64,000 bases of DNA, taken from G963923945 sp965199175 (GTDB lineage Bacteria > Pseudomonadota > Alphaproteobacteria > G963923945). The position numbers were made by a program, and so were the translations under genes. Position 1 is the first letter of the stretch, and each line of letters starts with the position of its first letter. The notes under the pieces were generated by a model. It was not told the origin of the DNA. It ran no database searches and was given only the letters and a program-made list of their open reading frames with translations. The stretch is from positions 1,054,001-1,118,000 of the forward strand of contig OZ240684.1 of NCBI GenBank assembly GCA_965199175.1, in the 5' to 3' direction. Below, piece by piece: positions 46,408 to 54,649 of this stretch.

Positions 46408-47711
46408 TTGATATCAAACCGTTGCCGCCGGAAGAAGCGGTACAATTTTTTCGCTCCAAAGGCTATGCGATTGGTTTTTCGTGGCGAGATATTTGGAAGG
46501 AAGAACATGCTTTAGCCTTTACAGTCGCCAAGGCAATGCGCATTGATATCCTTGAAGATATTCGCGCCGCTGTCGATCAGGCCATATCGAAAGGGATTGC
46601 TTATTCTGAGTTTAAAAAAAATCTTGAGCCAATCCTTCAGGCCAAGGGCTGGTGGGGGCGCAAAAAACTCCGGGACCCGAAAACCGGAAGACTGGTCAAT
46701 GCCCAGCTGGGGTCTAACCGGCGTCTTAAGATTATTTTTGATACCAATACAAGAATGGCCTATGCGGCTGGCCGGTGGCAGCGCATCGAGGCGGTTGCCG
46801 CGCAGCGGCCCTATCTGAGATATGTTGGGGTGCTGGATGATCGCATCCGAGAACAACACCGGGGGTGGCATGGCACGGTGCGGTTGGTTGGTGATGGTTT
46901 CTGGGACAGCCATTACCCACCCAATGGCTGGCGATGCCGGTGTACGGTTGAGCAGCTTTCGCAAGATGATATGGATGCGTTTGGGTATGAAGTCTCCCCG
47001 CCGCCCAAAATCAAACATCGCCTGGTAAAAAACCGCCGAAACGGGCGGATGATGCGGGTCCCCGAAGGCATTTCCCCGGGATTTGATTATAATGTCGGCA
47101 AAGCCCGGCTGCGGGCCTATATCCCGCCGCCTTTAGATGAGGGACCATTGCCGGTTTCCTTTCCTGCCGGGGTAAAACTGCCGCCATTGCCGCCAGCCCG
47201 GTCCTTGCCTGCCAGTATTTTAATTGATCCATCGACTCCGGATGAAGAAGCGGTGGCACAGTTTCTGGGGTCATTCAGCCTCAGTGCCGGGCGATCAGGT
47301 GCCGGGCCGCAGGAAGCATTTGTGTTTATTGACAAGGCCGGGGAGCCGTTAGCAATCGGGCAGGATCTTTTCCGGCGAAGTGACGGGCAGCTTAAGGTTG
47401 GGAAACGGGGCCGAAAAAAATATCTGATGGCTTTGGCTCTGGCCCTTCAGGACCCGGATGAAATCTGGTGGCATTGGGAGCGGTCGCGTGATGGCCGGGC
47501 CTTATTGAGGCGGCGCTATCTGGCCCGGTTTGTATTCCCGCCCGGGGGCACCCCCCCTGCGGGTCCCCCAGGCGGGGGAATAATCCCAGGGGTGACAGTT
47601 TTTGACTGGCATAAATCAGGCTGGCGGGGTGTTACGATTTTTCAAAGCGAAGGTGAAAATTATCTATTTAATCTCCGCAAAGGAACTTTGGCCTATCGCC
47701 GCCAAAAATGA
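46404..47711 (+). CDS. Mu F-like head morphogenesis protein with nuclease-type C-domain
   Basis: 435 residues. The N-terminal ~210 residues are the phage Mu F-like domain, with YVGVLDDRIREQHRGWHG and HYPPNGWRCRCTVEQLS. The C-terminal ~160 residues (FVFIDKAGEPLAIGQDLF, KVGKRGRKKYLMALALAL, DPDEIWWHWE) look like the PBECR2-type barnase/EndoU/colicin-like nuclease fold often fused to this head protein. An in-frame copy of the GC-rich palindrome (47541-47578) inserts PPGGTPPAGPPGGG into this domain. That insertion might impair the nuclease fold. The next expected head genes (protease, scaffold, capsid) are missing. Confidence 0.85.
   Translation: MIDIKPLPPEEAVQFFRSKGYAIGFSWRDIWKEEHALAFTVAKAMRIDILEDIRAAVDQAISKGIAYSEFKKNLEPILQAKGWWGRKKLRDPKTGRLVNAQLGSNRRLKIIFDTNTRMAYAAGRWQRIEAVAAQRPYLRYVGVLDDRIREQHRGWHGTVRLVGDGFWDSHYPPNGWRCRCTVEQLSQDDMDAFGYEVSPPPKIKHRLVKNRRNGRMMRVPEGISPGFDYNVGKARLRAYIPPPLDEGPLPVSFPAGVKLPPLPPARSLPASILIDPSTPDEEAVAQFLGSFSLSAGRSGAGPQEAFVFIDKAGEPLAIGQDLFRRSDGQLKVGKRGRKKYLMALALALQDPDEIWWHWERSRDGRALLRRRYLARFVFPPGGTPPAGPPGGGIIPGVTVFDWHKSGWRGVTIFQSEGENYLFNLRKGTLAYRRQK
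47541..47578. repeat. GC-rich palindromic element inside a coding region
   Basis: GGGGGCACCCCCCCTGCGGG then TCCCCC is the inverted-orientation form of the element found at 47911-48099 and 50362-50629. It is in frame and encodes a Pro/Gly run within the head protein. Confidence 0.75.
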
Positions 47712-47715
47712 AAAA

Positions 47716-47740
47716 GGCCGAAGCGGCGCCCCCTTCGGCC
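47716..47740 (+). terminator. 8-bp GC hairpin after head protein gene
   Basis: GGCCGAAG (47716-47723) pairs with CTTCGGCC (47733-47740), five bases after the stop, followed by ATTCAATCGG with a weak T content. Could terminate or stabilise the upstream message. From here to 47905 I see nothing else. Confidence 0.4.
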
Positions 47741-47906
47741 ATTCAATCGGTTACGGACAGTCAGACGCCACATCTCGCCGATTGAATATAAGGCGACTAT
47801 AGCGCGGTTGGCGTTCTGGGGCAAGGGGAAACGCATAGAAAAAGCCAACGGCATTTAGCGGCGGCTTAACGGGGCTTTGAGAGGGGGTTGGCGGTTGATT
47901 TTGTCT

Positions 47907-48099
47907 GGCCGGGGGACCCGGTTACCTCTGGGGGACCCGTAGGGGGGGAACCCCCAGAGGGAAAACCGGAAAAACACCAATTACCTCTGGGGGACCCGTA
48001 GGGGGGGTACCCCCAGAGGGAAAAACAAAGACAGGGGCACCCCCAGGAGGAAAATCTGATACTCCTGGGGGACCCGTAGGGGGGGCACCCCCAGGAGGA
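47907..48099. repeat. Array of GC-rich palindromes where head genes are missing
   Basis: Three to four copies of the core GGGGGACCCGTAGGGGGGG followed by (G/T)NACCCCC, with CTCTGG/CCAGAG or CTCCTGG/CCAGGAG arms, alternate with GGAAAA-type linkers. Two copies are 59 bp apart (47922, 47981) and another starts at 48063. In Mu-like phages the protease/scaffold and major capsid genes would be here. The whole stretch is also open in the frame of the next gene without a normal start codon. Confidence 0.8.
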
Positions 48100-48123
48100 A
48101 AATATGCCAATCTGGATGATCTG

Positions 48124-48549
48124 GTGGCGGCCTATGGCCGGGACCGGATGATCGAGTTGAGCGACCGCGATGGAACCGGATCGATCAATGCCGATGTGGT
48201 CGCTGCCGGGCTGGCGGCTGCCAGTGCTGAAATTGATACCTATCTGAGGGGGGTGGCCCGGCTGCCGCTGCCAGATCCACCACCTGTGCTTAAACGGCTG
48301 GCGGTGGATCTGGCCTATGTTCATATGCTGGCTGACCGGGCCGGGGAGAATGACCGGGCCATCCGGGGTGAAGCGATTGCGCTGTTGGACAAGATTGTGG
48401 CCGGGAAAATTAAACTGGGGCTGGATGCTCTGGCATCACAAACTGCGGGGCACAGCGTCCAGGTGTTGTATCCGGATCACCGCCGTTGGGGAACATTTGG
48501 TTCCCCCGTGGGGGGTCCCCCCCTACGGGACCCCCACGGGTCATTATAA
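48124..48549 (+). CDS. DUF1320 / Mu gp36-like head-tail protein, start disrupted
   Basis: 141 residues if started at GTG 48124. Homology begins seven codons earlier (YANLDDL), preceded in frame only by repeat sequence with no ATG, GTG or TTG. AGGAGG at 48094-48099 is well placed for an ATG at 48104, but that ATG is in the wrong frame; one extra base would restore MANLDDLVAAYGRD. So either the gene is weakly started at GTG, frameshifted, or affected by a sequence error. The body (DRDGTGSINADVVAAGL, LPLPDPPPVLKRLAVDLAY) is typical. Its C-terminus (SPVGGPPLRDPHGSL) is encoded by another copy of the palindrome. Confidence 0.65.
   Translation: MAAYGRDRMIELSDRDGTGSINADVVAAGLAAASAEIDTYLRGVARLPLPDPPPVLKRLAVDLAYVHMLADRAGENDRAIRGEAIALLDKIVAGKIKLGLDALASQTAGHSVQVLYPDHRRWGTFGSPVGGPPLRDPHGSL
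48504..48538. repeat. GC-rich palindrome forming the 3' end of a gene
   Basis: CCCGTGGGGGGTCCCCCCCT followed by ACGGGACCCCCACGGG is the inverted-orientation element with changed arms. It supplies the last ~15 codons of the DUF1320 gene and ends just before the next start. Confidence 0.7.
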
Positions 48550-48983
48550 TGACCGGGGTGCGTCTGACCTGGCGGGGGATGGACCAGATTCGCCACCGCC
48601 TGACCGCGTTGGCCGGGCGGGATCTTAGCCACCCAATGGCGTTGATTGCCGCCCATTTAGAAACCGCAACGCGTCATCGTTTTGGCTGGGGGACTTCTCC
48701 GGATGGGAAAGCCTGGAAGCCTTCAAAGCGGGTGCTTGCTCATGGGGGGCAGACCCTGGTTAAGAGCACAATTTTACGCGACAGCATCACCAGCCGCTCC
48801 TCGGACAAAGAGGCTGAGGTCGGAACCAATGTGATTTATGGAGCCATCCATCAGCTGGGCGGCCAGGCCGGACGCAAGCATGCAGTCAGGCTCCCGGCCC
48901 GGCCTTATCTGGGGCTGTCTTCGCGGGATGGGCAGGTTGTGGAAAAAATTATCGCAGACTTTCTGCGTAAAAGCCTGGCGTGA
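48549..48983 (+). CDS. Phage virion morphogenesis / tail completion protein
   Basis: 144 residues from ATG 48549 (TAATG with the previous gene). Contains MALIAAHLETATRHRF, GTSPDGKAWKPSKRV, LVKSTILRDSIT, VGTNVIYGAIHQLGG and LPARPYLGLS, the pattern of the gpG/S-like virion morphogenesis family. It probably joins head and tail. Confidence 0.8.
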   Translation: MTGVRLTWRGMDQIRHRLTALAGRDLSHPMALIAAHLETATRHRFGWGTSPDGKAWKPSKRVLAHGGQTLVKSTILRDSITSRSSDKEAEVGTNVIYGAIHQLGGQAGRKHAVRLPARPYLGLSSRDGQVVEKIIADFLRKSLA

Positions 48984-49405
48984 TGATCATGATTACTCAA
49001 GTTATTTCTCAATTACAAAAAATAAAGACCCTGCGCCATGTAGCTGGCGCAGCGGCTCTGGCGGCGGTGAATGAAAAGTCCCTGCCCCCCAGCCCGACAG
49101 CTTATGTGGTCCTGCTCAATGAAGCTGCCGGGAACAACCGGCTGACCGCCGGGATTGAGCAGGTGGTGACCGAAAAGATCGGGGTCATTTTGGTGGTCAA
49201 AAATCTGCGGGATGCCAAAGGTGAAGCGGCGGCCAAAGAAATTGAAACCCTGAGGGCAGCTGTGTTGGATCAGCTGATTGGCTGGTTGCCTTCGGGATAT
49301 GACGATCCGTTGACATTTTCAGGCGGCGACCTGGCCGGGATGGAAGGTGGCGCGGTTTGGTATCAACTGATTTTCACGGCCAAACGGCGTTTTCGAAAAA
49401 TTTAA
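48983..49405 (+). CDS. Mu gp37-like tail terminator-type protein
   Basis: 140 residues (ATG 48983, or the adjacent ATG at 48980). Predicted alpha/beta fold with PPSPTAYVVLLNEAAG, GVILVVKNLRD, AVLDQLIGWLPSGYD and FSGGDLAGMEGGAVWYQLIF, the layout of the small gp37 family that follows gpG-like genes in Mu-like siphophages. No signal peptide. Confidence 0.7.
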   Translation: MIMITQVISQLQKIKTLRHVAGAAALAAVNEKSLPPSPTAYVVLLNEAAGNNRLTAGIEQVVTEKIGVILVVKNLRDAKGEAAAKEIETLRAAVLDQLIGWLPSGYDDPLTFSGGDLAGMEGGAVWYQLIFTAKRRFRKI

Positions 49406-49422
49406 AGCGTAAAGGAAAAAAT

Positions 49423-50355
49423 ATGTTGCAGTTCAGAAAACGCCTGGTCCTGGCAAAGGTTGAAACAACTTACGGGGTTGATGCAGCCCCGGTCGGGGGG
49501 GATGCTATTTTGCTGCGTGAGGTCACCCTCACCCCTTATGCCGCAGACGCCCGGGACCGGGGGACCATCCGCGATGCATTAGGGGCATCGCCGCAAACCC
49601 TGGCCAATCGCCATGTGGAATTGACGGCCCAGGTTGAACTGGCCGGGGCAGGAACAGCAGGCAGTGTTCCCGGCTATGGTCCCTTGCTCAGAGGCTGTGG
49701 GTTTTCCCAAACCATTTCAGACGCCGATGATAATGAAAGCGTCATCTATCAACCCGTAAGTACCGGGTATGAATCAGTCTCGTTTCATTTTTACATCGAT
49801 GGGGTTCGGCATAAGATGCTCGGCTCACGGGGCAATGTGGCCTTCCGGATTGAAGCCGGAGAACCCCCGGTTATGGATTTTTCCTTCATCGGTTTGTGGG
49901 AGACACCAACCACAACCACCGCACCACAGGCCGATTTTACAGCCTTTCAAAAACCACTGGCCGTAGGGAAAGACAACACGCCGGTTTTTATGGCCCATGG
50001 AGCCAGCGCGATTGCCCGATCGATTGAGATCGATATGAATAATGCGGTGAAACATATCGCGCTGATTGGGTCTGAGGAAGTCATCATCGGGGACCGGGAT
50101 GCCGGGGGACGAATCAGCCTGGAAGCCAAACGGCCCAATGAACAGGATTGGTTTGCCACGGTGGCGGCTGAAAACACCGGCGCATTTACGGTGCAAAACG
50201 GCAACCAGGCCGGGGAGATTGTTGAGTTGGCTTTGCCAGCGGTGCAGATTCTGGCCCCTTCCTATGAGGATTATGAGGGCTATACCCTTTTTTCAGCCAA
50301 TATCAAGGCCATCCCCCATAACGGTGATGATGAACTGGTTTTGACGGTTAAATAA
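49423..50355 (+). CDS. Phage tail tube protein
   Basis: 310 residues from ATG 49423 (AAAGGA ahead). It begins with KRLVLAKVETTYGVDAAPVGGDAILL, a beta-rich major tail protein start, and has DMNNAVKHIALIGSEEV and FSANIKAIPHNGDDELVLTVK near the end. It builds the inner tube of a long non-contractile tail. No sheath gene follows. The palindrome array begins seven bases after its stop. Confidence 0.85.
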   Translation: MLQFRKRLVLAKVETTYGVDAAPVGGDAILLREVTLTPYAADARDRGTIRDALGASPQTLANRHVELTAQVELAGAGTAGSVPGYGPLLRGCGFSQTISDADDNESVIYQPVSTGYESVSFHFYIDGVRHKMLGSRGNVAFRIEAGEPPVMDFSFIGLWETPTTTTAPQADFTAFQKPLAVGKDNTPVFMAHGASAIARSIEIDMNNAVKHIALIGSEEVIIGDRDAGGRISLEAKRPNEQDWFATVAAENTGAFTVQNGNQAGEIVELALPAVQILAPSYEDYEGYTLFSANIKAIPHNGDDELVLTVK

Positions 50356-50361
50356 AGACCA

Positions 50362-50629
50362 AATGACCTCTGGGGGACCCGTAGGGGGGGTACCCCCAGA
50401 GGAAAAACCAGAAGACCCGTAGGGGGAAAACACCAATTACCTCTGGGGGACCCGTAGGGGGGGTCCCCCCAGAGGGAGAACCAGAAGACCCGTAGGGGGA
50501 AAACACCAATTACCTCTGGGGGACCCGTAGGGGGGGTCCCCCCAGAGGGAGAACCAGAAGACCCGTAGGGGGAAAACACCAATTACCTCTGGGGGACCCG
50601 TAGGGGGGGTCCCCCCAGAGGGAGAACCA
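50362..50629. repeat. 73-bp tandem repeat array containing the GC palindrome
   Basis: 3.7 copies with exact 73-bp period start at 50362, 50435, 50508 and 50581. Each has CCTCTGGGGGACCCGTAGGG and GTCCCCCCAGAGG (or GTACCCCCAGAGG) as hairpin arms, then AGAACCAGAAGACCCGTAGG and AAAACACCAATTA. The last copy runs into the ribosome site of the next gene. Units 2-4 are virtually identical, so the expansion is recent. No unique spacers are present, so this is not a CRISPR. Confidence 0.9.
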
Positions 50630-50641
50630 AGGAGAAAAAAT

Positions 50642-50983
50642 ATGTTCCGATTTGATCCCGACTATCAATTTTCCTGGCCGGTTTCTTTCAAAATGCCTCT
50701 GAATGGGGGAAAATGGGGCCAGCGCAGTTTTACGGTCACATATAAATATATGGCCGGGAAATTATTAACAACAGCCCTGAAGGGGGCTGAGAGTGATCCG
50801 CAGAAACTGCGCAGCCTTTTGAAAGAGGTCATGGTTTCAGTCGAAGGCATTGCCGGGACGGATGGAGAGGAACTGGATAGTTCCCCGGACCTTATTGATC
50901 AGCTGTTGGATGTGCCGGCGATTTTGAATGCAATTTTTTATGCCTATATCCAGGCATTGGCCGGGGTTGCGGAAAAAAACTGA
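50642..50983 (+). CDS. Phage tail assembly chaperone (G-like, short form)
   Basis: 113 residues, preceded by CCAAGGAGAAAAAA. It begins MFRFDPDYQFSWPVSF, a beta segment, then helices (LLTTALKGAESDP, LKEVMVSVEGI, LLDVPAILNAIFYAYIQAL). Position between tail tube and tape measure identifies it as the G-type chaperone. Its last codons GAA AAA AAC TGA contain a slippery heptamer, and a portion of ribosomes should shift -1 to make a longer GT-type protein of ~204 residues. Confidence 0.75.
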   Translation: MFRFDPDYQFSWPVSFKMPLNGGKWGQRSFTVTYKYMAGKLLTTALKGAESDPQKLRSLLKEVMVSVEGIAGTDGEELDSSPDLIDQLLDVPAILNAIFYAYIQALAGVAEKN

Positions 50984-51012
50984 TTGAAGCCGCGCGGGTC
51001 TGGGCGCGCGGC
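50974..51012 (+). promoter_or_regulatory. -1 programmed ribosomal frameshift signal
   Basis: A AAA AAC (50974-50980) in the correct zero frame, an 8-nt spacer (50981-50988), then an 8-bp all-GC stem GCCGCGCG (50989-50996) / CGCGCGGC (51005-51012) with an 8-nt loop. After the slip the -1 frame reads LIEAARVWARGRRDHELLA and stays open to 51255. This is the phage G/GT arrangement. Confidence 0.75.
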
Positions 51013-51030
51013 AGGAGGGATCATGAATTA

Positions 51031-51255
51031 TTGGCCATTCATCCGGAAAACCAAACGGCCGTGCAGGCGTTTTTGGTCGGGTCCAGTCAGTGGCGGTTTG
51101 CCAGCGGGATTCCAGTCGGGCTGGATTATGAGGGGCTGAGGGCCGCATTAACATGGCACCGCCTCCGGCTCAGTCGGGATGACTTTACGAGGGTAAGGGT
51201 TTTGGAGGCAGCGGCGTTGGAAGCGATGCAAAAAAAGATGGCTAAAAAAACATGA
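51031..51255 (+). CDS. DUF1799-type T extension of the tail chaperone
   Basis: 74 residues if started at TTG 51031 (AGGAGG at 51013-51018). More likely it is read mainly as the -1 frameshift extension from 50980, giving 91 residues. Contains the DUF1799 pattern ENQTAVQAFLVGSSQWRF, GIPVGLDYEGLRAAL and FTRVRVLEAAALEAMQ. In such phages the extended chaperone bridges tape measure and tail tube during assembly. It overlaps the tape measure start by four bases. Confidence 0.7.
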   Translation: MAIHPENQTAVQAFLVGSSQWRFASGIPVGLDYEGLRAALTWHRLRLSRDDFTRVRVLEAAALEAMQKKMAKKT

Positions 51256-54104
51256 CTGATCTGGAAGTCTCTCTGGTTCTTAAGGCCGACAGCCAGGGGC
51301 TGGTCGGTCAGGTCAGGCTGTCTAAACAAGAACTGGATCGGCTCAGCACCGCTGGCCGGGATGCCGGGAAGGGTCTGGGCCGGTATGGTCGCGAAGCCAA
51401 AAAAGCCGGGACTGCAACCAAAAATCTCAATCACCAAAGCCGGGACCTGCAGAGCCAATTCCGGGGGCTGAAAGCAGCCATTGCCGGGCTGGGGCTGGGG
51501 CTGGCGGCCCGTGAAATGTTCCGGGCCGGGGCAGCCATGCAGGGGATTGAGTCAGCATTGCTGGCGGTCTTTAAGACCACCCGCCGGGCCAGGTCGGAGT
51601 TCCAATTTATTCAGACTGAGGCCGAGCGGCTGGGGCTGAATCTTGAATCGGCGGCCTCGCAATATTCCAAGCTGGCCGCGGCTGCGGATGGGACAGCTCT
51701 GGCCGGAGAGCCGGTGAGAGAAATCTTCATCGCGGTCAGTGAAGCCGCCCGGGTGTTTAATCTTTCGGTTGCTGATACTTCCGGAGCGTTGCGGGCATTC
51801 CAGCAAATCATATCCAAAGGCAATGTGCAGGCCGAAGAATTGCGCAACCAGCTGGGTGATCGCATTTACGGTGCCTTTAATAAGGCCGCCGCCGCCATCG
51901 GGGTCACGGTGGAGCAACTCAATGATCTGTTGCAGGCCGGGGAAGTCACCGCCGAAAAATTACTGCCACCCCTGGCCAGAGAGTTGCGCAAAGCAGCCGC
52001 CCCAGGATTGCCCAAGGCCCTGCAAAACGCAACAACAGAAATGGAGCGTCTGGGCAATGCGGCGACCCTTTTGAAGCGAGACTTTAATCAAGGCGGCTTT
52101 ATGGCCGATCTGGCCGAGGCCACCCGTGATTTAACCCAGGCCATGCGGTCCCCGGCGTTGCGGCAATTCAGCCATGCCCTGGGTGGGAATGTCGCCGCAC
52201 TGACGGCGGCGGTTGGTGGATTTGCCGCAGGAAAACTCGGTGTCCTGGCCTATGGCGCAGCTGTCAGGTCCGCTGCGGCATCAACCGGGACGCTGACCAA
52301 ACGGCTGAAAGGATTGTTGAGTCGGTTCAATGTCCTGGGGCTGGCATTGGCGGCCCTGAGTTTTCTATCATTCAAAGACAGTGATGCTGAACGGGCGATT
52401 GAACGGCATTCAGCCAATTTTGAGGATCTGGGAGAAAAAGCCACCACCGCCGCCAAAGCGGTGGCCAATATTCAATGGGACCTGGATAAGGAGCGTGTGG
52501 CGGCTGATATTACATATATTGAAGACGAGATCAGTCGGTTGCACGGCGCATTGGCGGCAAACATAAGCACTATTTCCGGCGGTGACGCCCTATCGGATGG
52601 GGTCGCCGCCGGGTTGGACCTTGTACGAAAAGATATGGAAGCGGGTCTGATCACGGCAGATGAGTATTCTCATTCTGTTCAAAAAATACTGGCGCAAAAT
52701 AATGATCTTTTAGGCAAAGGAACAGAACTGACGGCACAGCAGATTGAACATTTTACCCAGCTGAGGGCGGCTGTTGTGGCATTGACGAATGCTCAAATCA
52801 GACAGGAAGAACTGGCAAAGCAAAACCCGAATCGACCCAAAACTGACATAAAAAATCCTGCGCCCAGGACAGCTCCGGAGCCAGGGGAAAAGGCCACAAA
52901 AATCATTGCTGAACTGAAAGCTGAGGCTGAGGCTGTGCGCATTCTGGCTCTGGCCCGGCTGCAAGGCCAGGAAGCCCTGCAGAAGGCTGAGGCAGCTCTG
53001 GCCGCTGAGGCGGTATTTCGTGGTGAAGCCAAAGATGCAACCGCAGCTCAGAGAGCCGAGATTGAAAAACTCATTACAACAATTACCCAGGCCGAAGCCG
53101 CTGAGGAATCCCGGCAGAAAACCCTGGCCGAACATGAGGCGGCGGTCAAAAATATAAAAACCCAGCTGGTGGCGACTCTCCCGGCCTATGAACGGGCACG
53201 GGCAGCGGCCAATCAATGGCATCGCGATGTTGTCGCCGGTCTGGACCCTGCGGTGAAAGGATACCAACAACTCAAGGCCCAGGCCGATGAGGTCCATCGT
53301 CGAATGCTGGCAAATGCCGATGAAGGCATAGAAAAAAATCTGTCCTTCAGCGAGGCGGCAGCCCGTGGGTTCACCCAATTTGCTGAGGCCGCCCAAAATG
53401 CCGCCGGGACGGCTGAGCGGGTCGTCACCGGGGCTTTCTCAGGCATGGAGAGTGCCCTGGCTCAATTTTTGGTCACCGGTAAGATCACATTCACATCTTT
53501 TGTCAATTCAATTCTGGTCGATATCGCACGGCTTCAGATCCGCCAAAGCATCACCGGTCCTTTGGCGTCAGTTTTGGGTGGGGCTTTGGGGGGTGTTTTT
53601 GGCGGCAGCCCGGCAGCAGCCTCTGCCGGGGGTGGTCTCTCTCTTGGCGGGGGTTTTGATGCGGCCTTTGATTTGTTCCATTCTGGTGGAATTGTCGGGC
53701 AGATGGCGGCCAGACGCCAGGCCGCCATCACGGCTTTTCAGGATGCTCCCCGATTGCATAGCGGGGGCCGGATCGCCGGGTTGCGCAGCGGGGAGGTCCC
53801 CATCATCGCCCAGACCGGTGAGGCGGTTTTTACGCCCCAACAAATGAATAATGCTGATGCGTTGTTGCGGGCTGCGCTGGCCCGGCCAACAGGCGGGGTC
53901 ACTGTTGCGGTCAATATCCAGCAACCAGCCGGATTGCCACCAGCCCGGGTTGAACACCGGGATGATGGACAAGGCGGTCTTGAGATTGATGTTGTGATCG
54001 AAGAGATCACGGACCGGTTAAATGACGATATTGAGCGGGGTGGTGGTTTGTATCCTGTGCTGGCGAAACGCTTCACGGCCAAACCCGGTGGGGGCGGATC
54101 ATGA
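51252..54104 (+). CDS. Tail tape measure protein
   Basis: 950 residues. The N-terminal tape-measure domain (residues ~60-240) contains FQFIQTEAERLGLNLESAAS, FQQIISKGNVQAEELRNQLG and LLQAGEVTAEKLLPPLA. A short hydrophobic region lies near 310-375 and long coiled coils at ~500-680. The C-terminus has FTSFVNSILVDIARLQIRQS and a Gly/Ala-rich segment as in lambda-type tape measures. It sets tail length. Intact. Confidence 0.92.
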   Translation: MTDLEVSLVLKADSQGLVGQVRLSKQELDRLSTAGRDAGKGLGRYGREAKKAGTATKNLNHQSRDLQSQFRGLKAAIAGLGLGLAAREMFRAGAAMQGIESALLAVFKTTRRARSEFQFIQTEAERLGLNLESAASQYSKLAAAADGTALAGEPVREIFIAVSEAARVFNLSVADTSGALRAFQQIISKGNVQAEELRNQLGDRIYGAFNKAAAAIGVTVEQLNDLLQAGEVTAEKLLPPLARELRKAAAPGLPKALQNATTEMERLGNAATLLKRDFNQGGFMADLAEATRDLTQAMRSPALRQFSHALGGNVAALTAAVGGFAAGKLGVLAYGAAVRSAAASTGTLTKRLKGLLSRFNVLGLALAALSFLSFKDSDAERAIERHSANFEDLGEKATTAAKAVANIQWDLDKERVAADITYIEDEISRLHGALAANISTISGGDALSDGVAAGLDLVRKDMEAGLITADEYSHSVQKILAQNNDLLGKGTELTAQQIEHFTQLRAAVVALTNAQIRQEELAKQNPNRPKTDIKNPAPRTAPEPGEKATKIIAELKAEAEAVRILALARLQGQEALQKAEAALAAEAVFRGEAKDATAAQRAEIEKLITTITQAEAAEESRQKTLAEHEAAVKNIKTQLVATLPAYERARAAANQWHRDVVAGLDPAVKGYQQLKAQADEVHRRMLANADEGIEKNLSFSEAAARGFTQFAEAAQNAAGTAERVVTGAFSGMESALAQFLVTGKITFTSFVNSILVDIARLQIRQSITGPLASVLGGALGGVFGGSPAAASAGGGLSLGGGFDAAFDLFHSGGIVGQMAARRQAAITAFQDAPRLHSGGRIAGLRSGEVPIIAQTGEAVFTPQQMNNADALLRAALARPTGGVTVAVNIQQPAGLPPARVEHRDDGQGGLEIDVVIEEITDRLNDDIERGGGLYPVLAKRFTAKPGGGGS

Positions 54105-54637
54105 CGCAAGAACCCCTCATTCCCGCGGGAACACCCCCGGCAGGAAGCCAACTCTTTCAAAAATGGCCGGAGATACTCCCGCTGCCCGAGCGGGATGGCT
54201 ATCAGCTGAAATTGAATGACGGCGTCATGCGCACAAGTATGGAAGGCGGGCCACCACGCGCCAGACGGGTCACCACCGATGTTGAATCGTTGTATCAGGC
54301 CCGGTTCGTTTTTGACGAAGATCAGTTCCTGACCTTCCAGGCCTGGTTCCAGGAAATTGGAGCCGGCGGTGCGGCGGCGTTTTTAATCCCGCTGCGCAAC
54401 GGGCTGGGGCTGGTTGAACAACAGGCCCGGTTTGCCGGGCCGTATGAAGCCCGGCTGGATGGGCATCTCTGGCGGGTTACAGTCTCACTGGTGGTGCGTG
54501 GAGCACCCATGCTGTCAGGTGAAATGCTTGAACTGGTTCTGGCCGAACCGATCAATGGCCTGATCAATGCCATTGATCAATTCAGCATCCTGGTTCACGC
54601 CACCCTGCCCGATCATTCAATTTTTGGCTTAAATTAG
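54101..54637 (+). CDS. Phage distal tail protein, minor
   Basis: 178 residues, overlapping the tape measure stop. Sequence ILPLPERDGYQLKLNDGVMR, then QFLTFQAWFQEIGAGGAAAF and LWRVTVSLVVRGAP. Length and place fit the small distal-tail/minor-tail proteins between tape measure and tip genes. No catalytic motif. Confidence 0.65.
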   Translation: MTQEPLIPAGTPPAGSQLFQKWPEILPLPERDGYQLKLNDGVMRTSMEGGPPRARRVTTDVESLYQARFVFDEDQFLTFQAWFQEIGAGGAAAFLIPLRNGLGLVEQQARFAGPYEARLDGHLWRVTVSLVVRGAPMLSGEMLELVLAEPINGLINAIDQFSILVHATLPDHSIFGLN

Positions 54638-54649
54638 AGAGATAACATT

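Noticed and set aside
47866..48324. Minus-strand open frames rich in GGxPPTGPP
   Set aside because: They arise from reading the GC-rich palindromes and run across an opposite-strand phage gene; composition is purely repeat-derived.
50362..50629. Regular repeats that could suggest a CRISPR array
   Set aside because: The 73-bp unit is contiguous and includes the interval sequence; there are no unique spacers and no cas genes.
51023..51140. ATG at 51023 with an excellent AGGAGG
   Set aside because: Its frame closes after 38 codons and matches nothing; the conserved DUF1799 sequence lies in the other frame.
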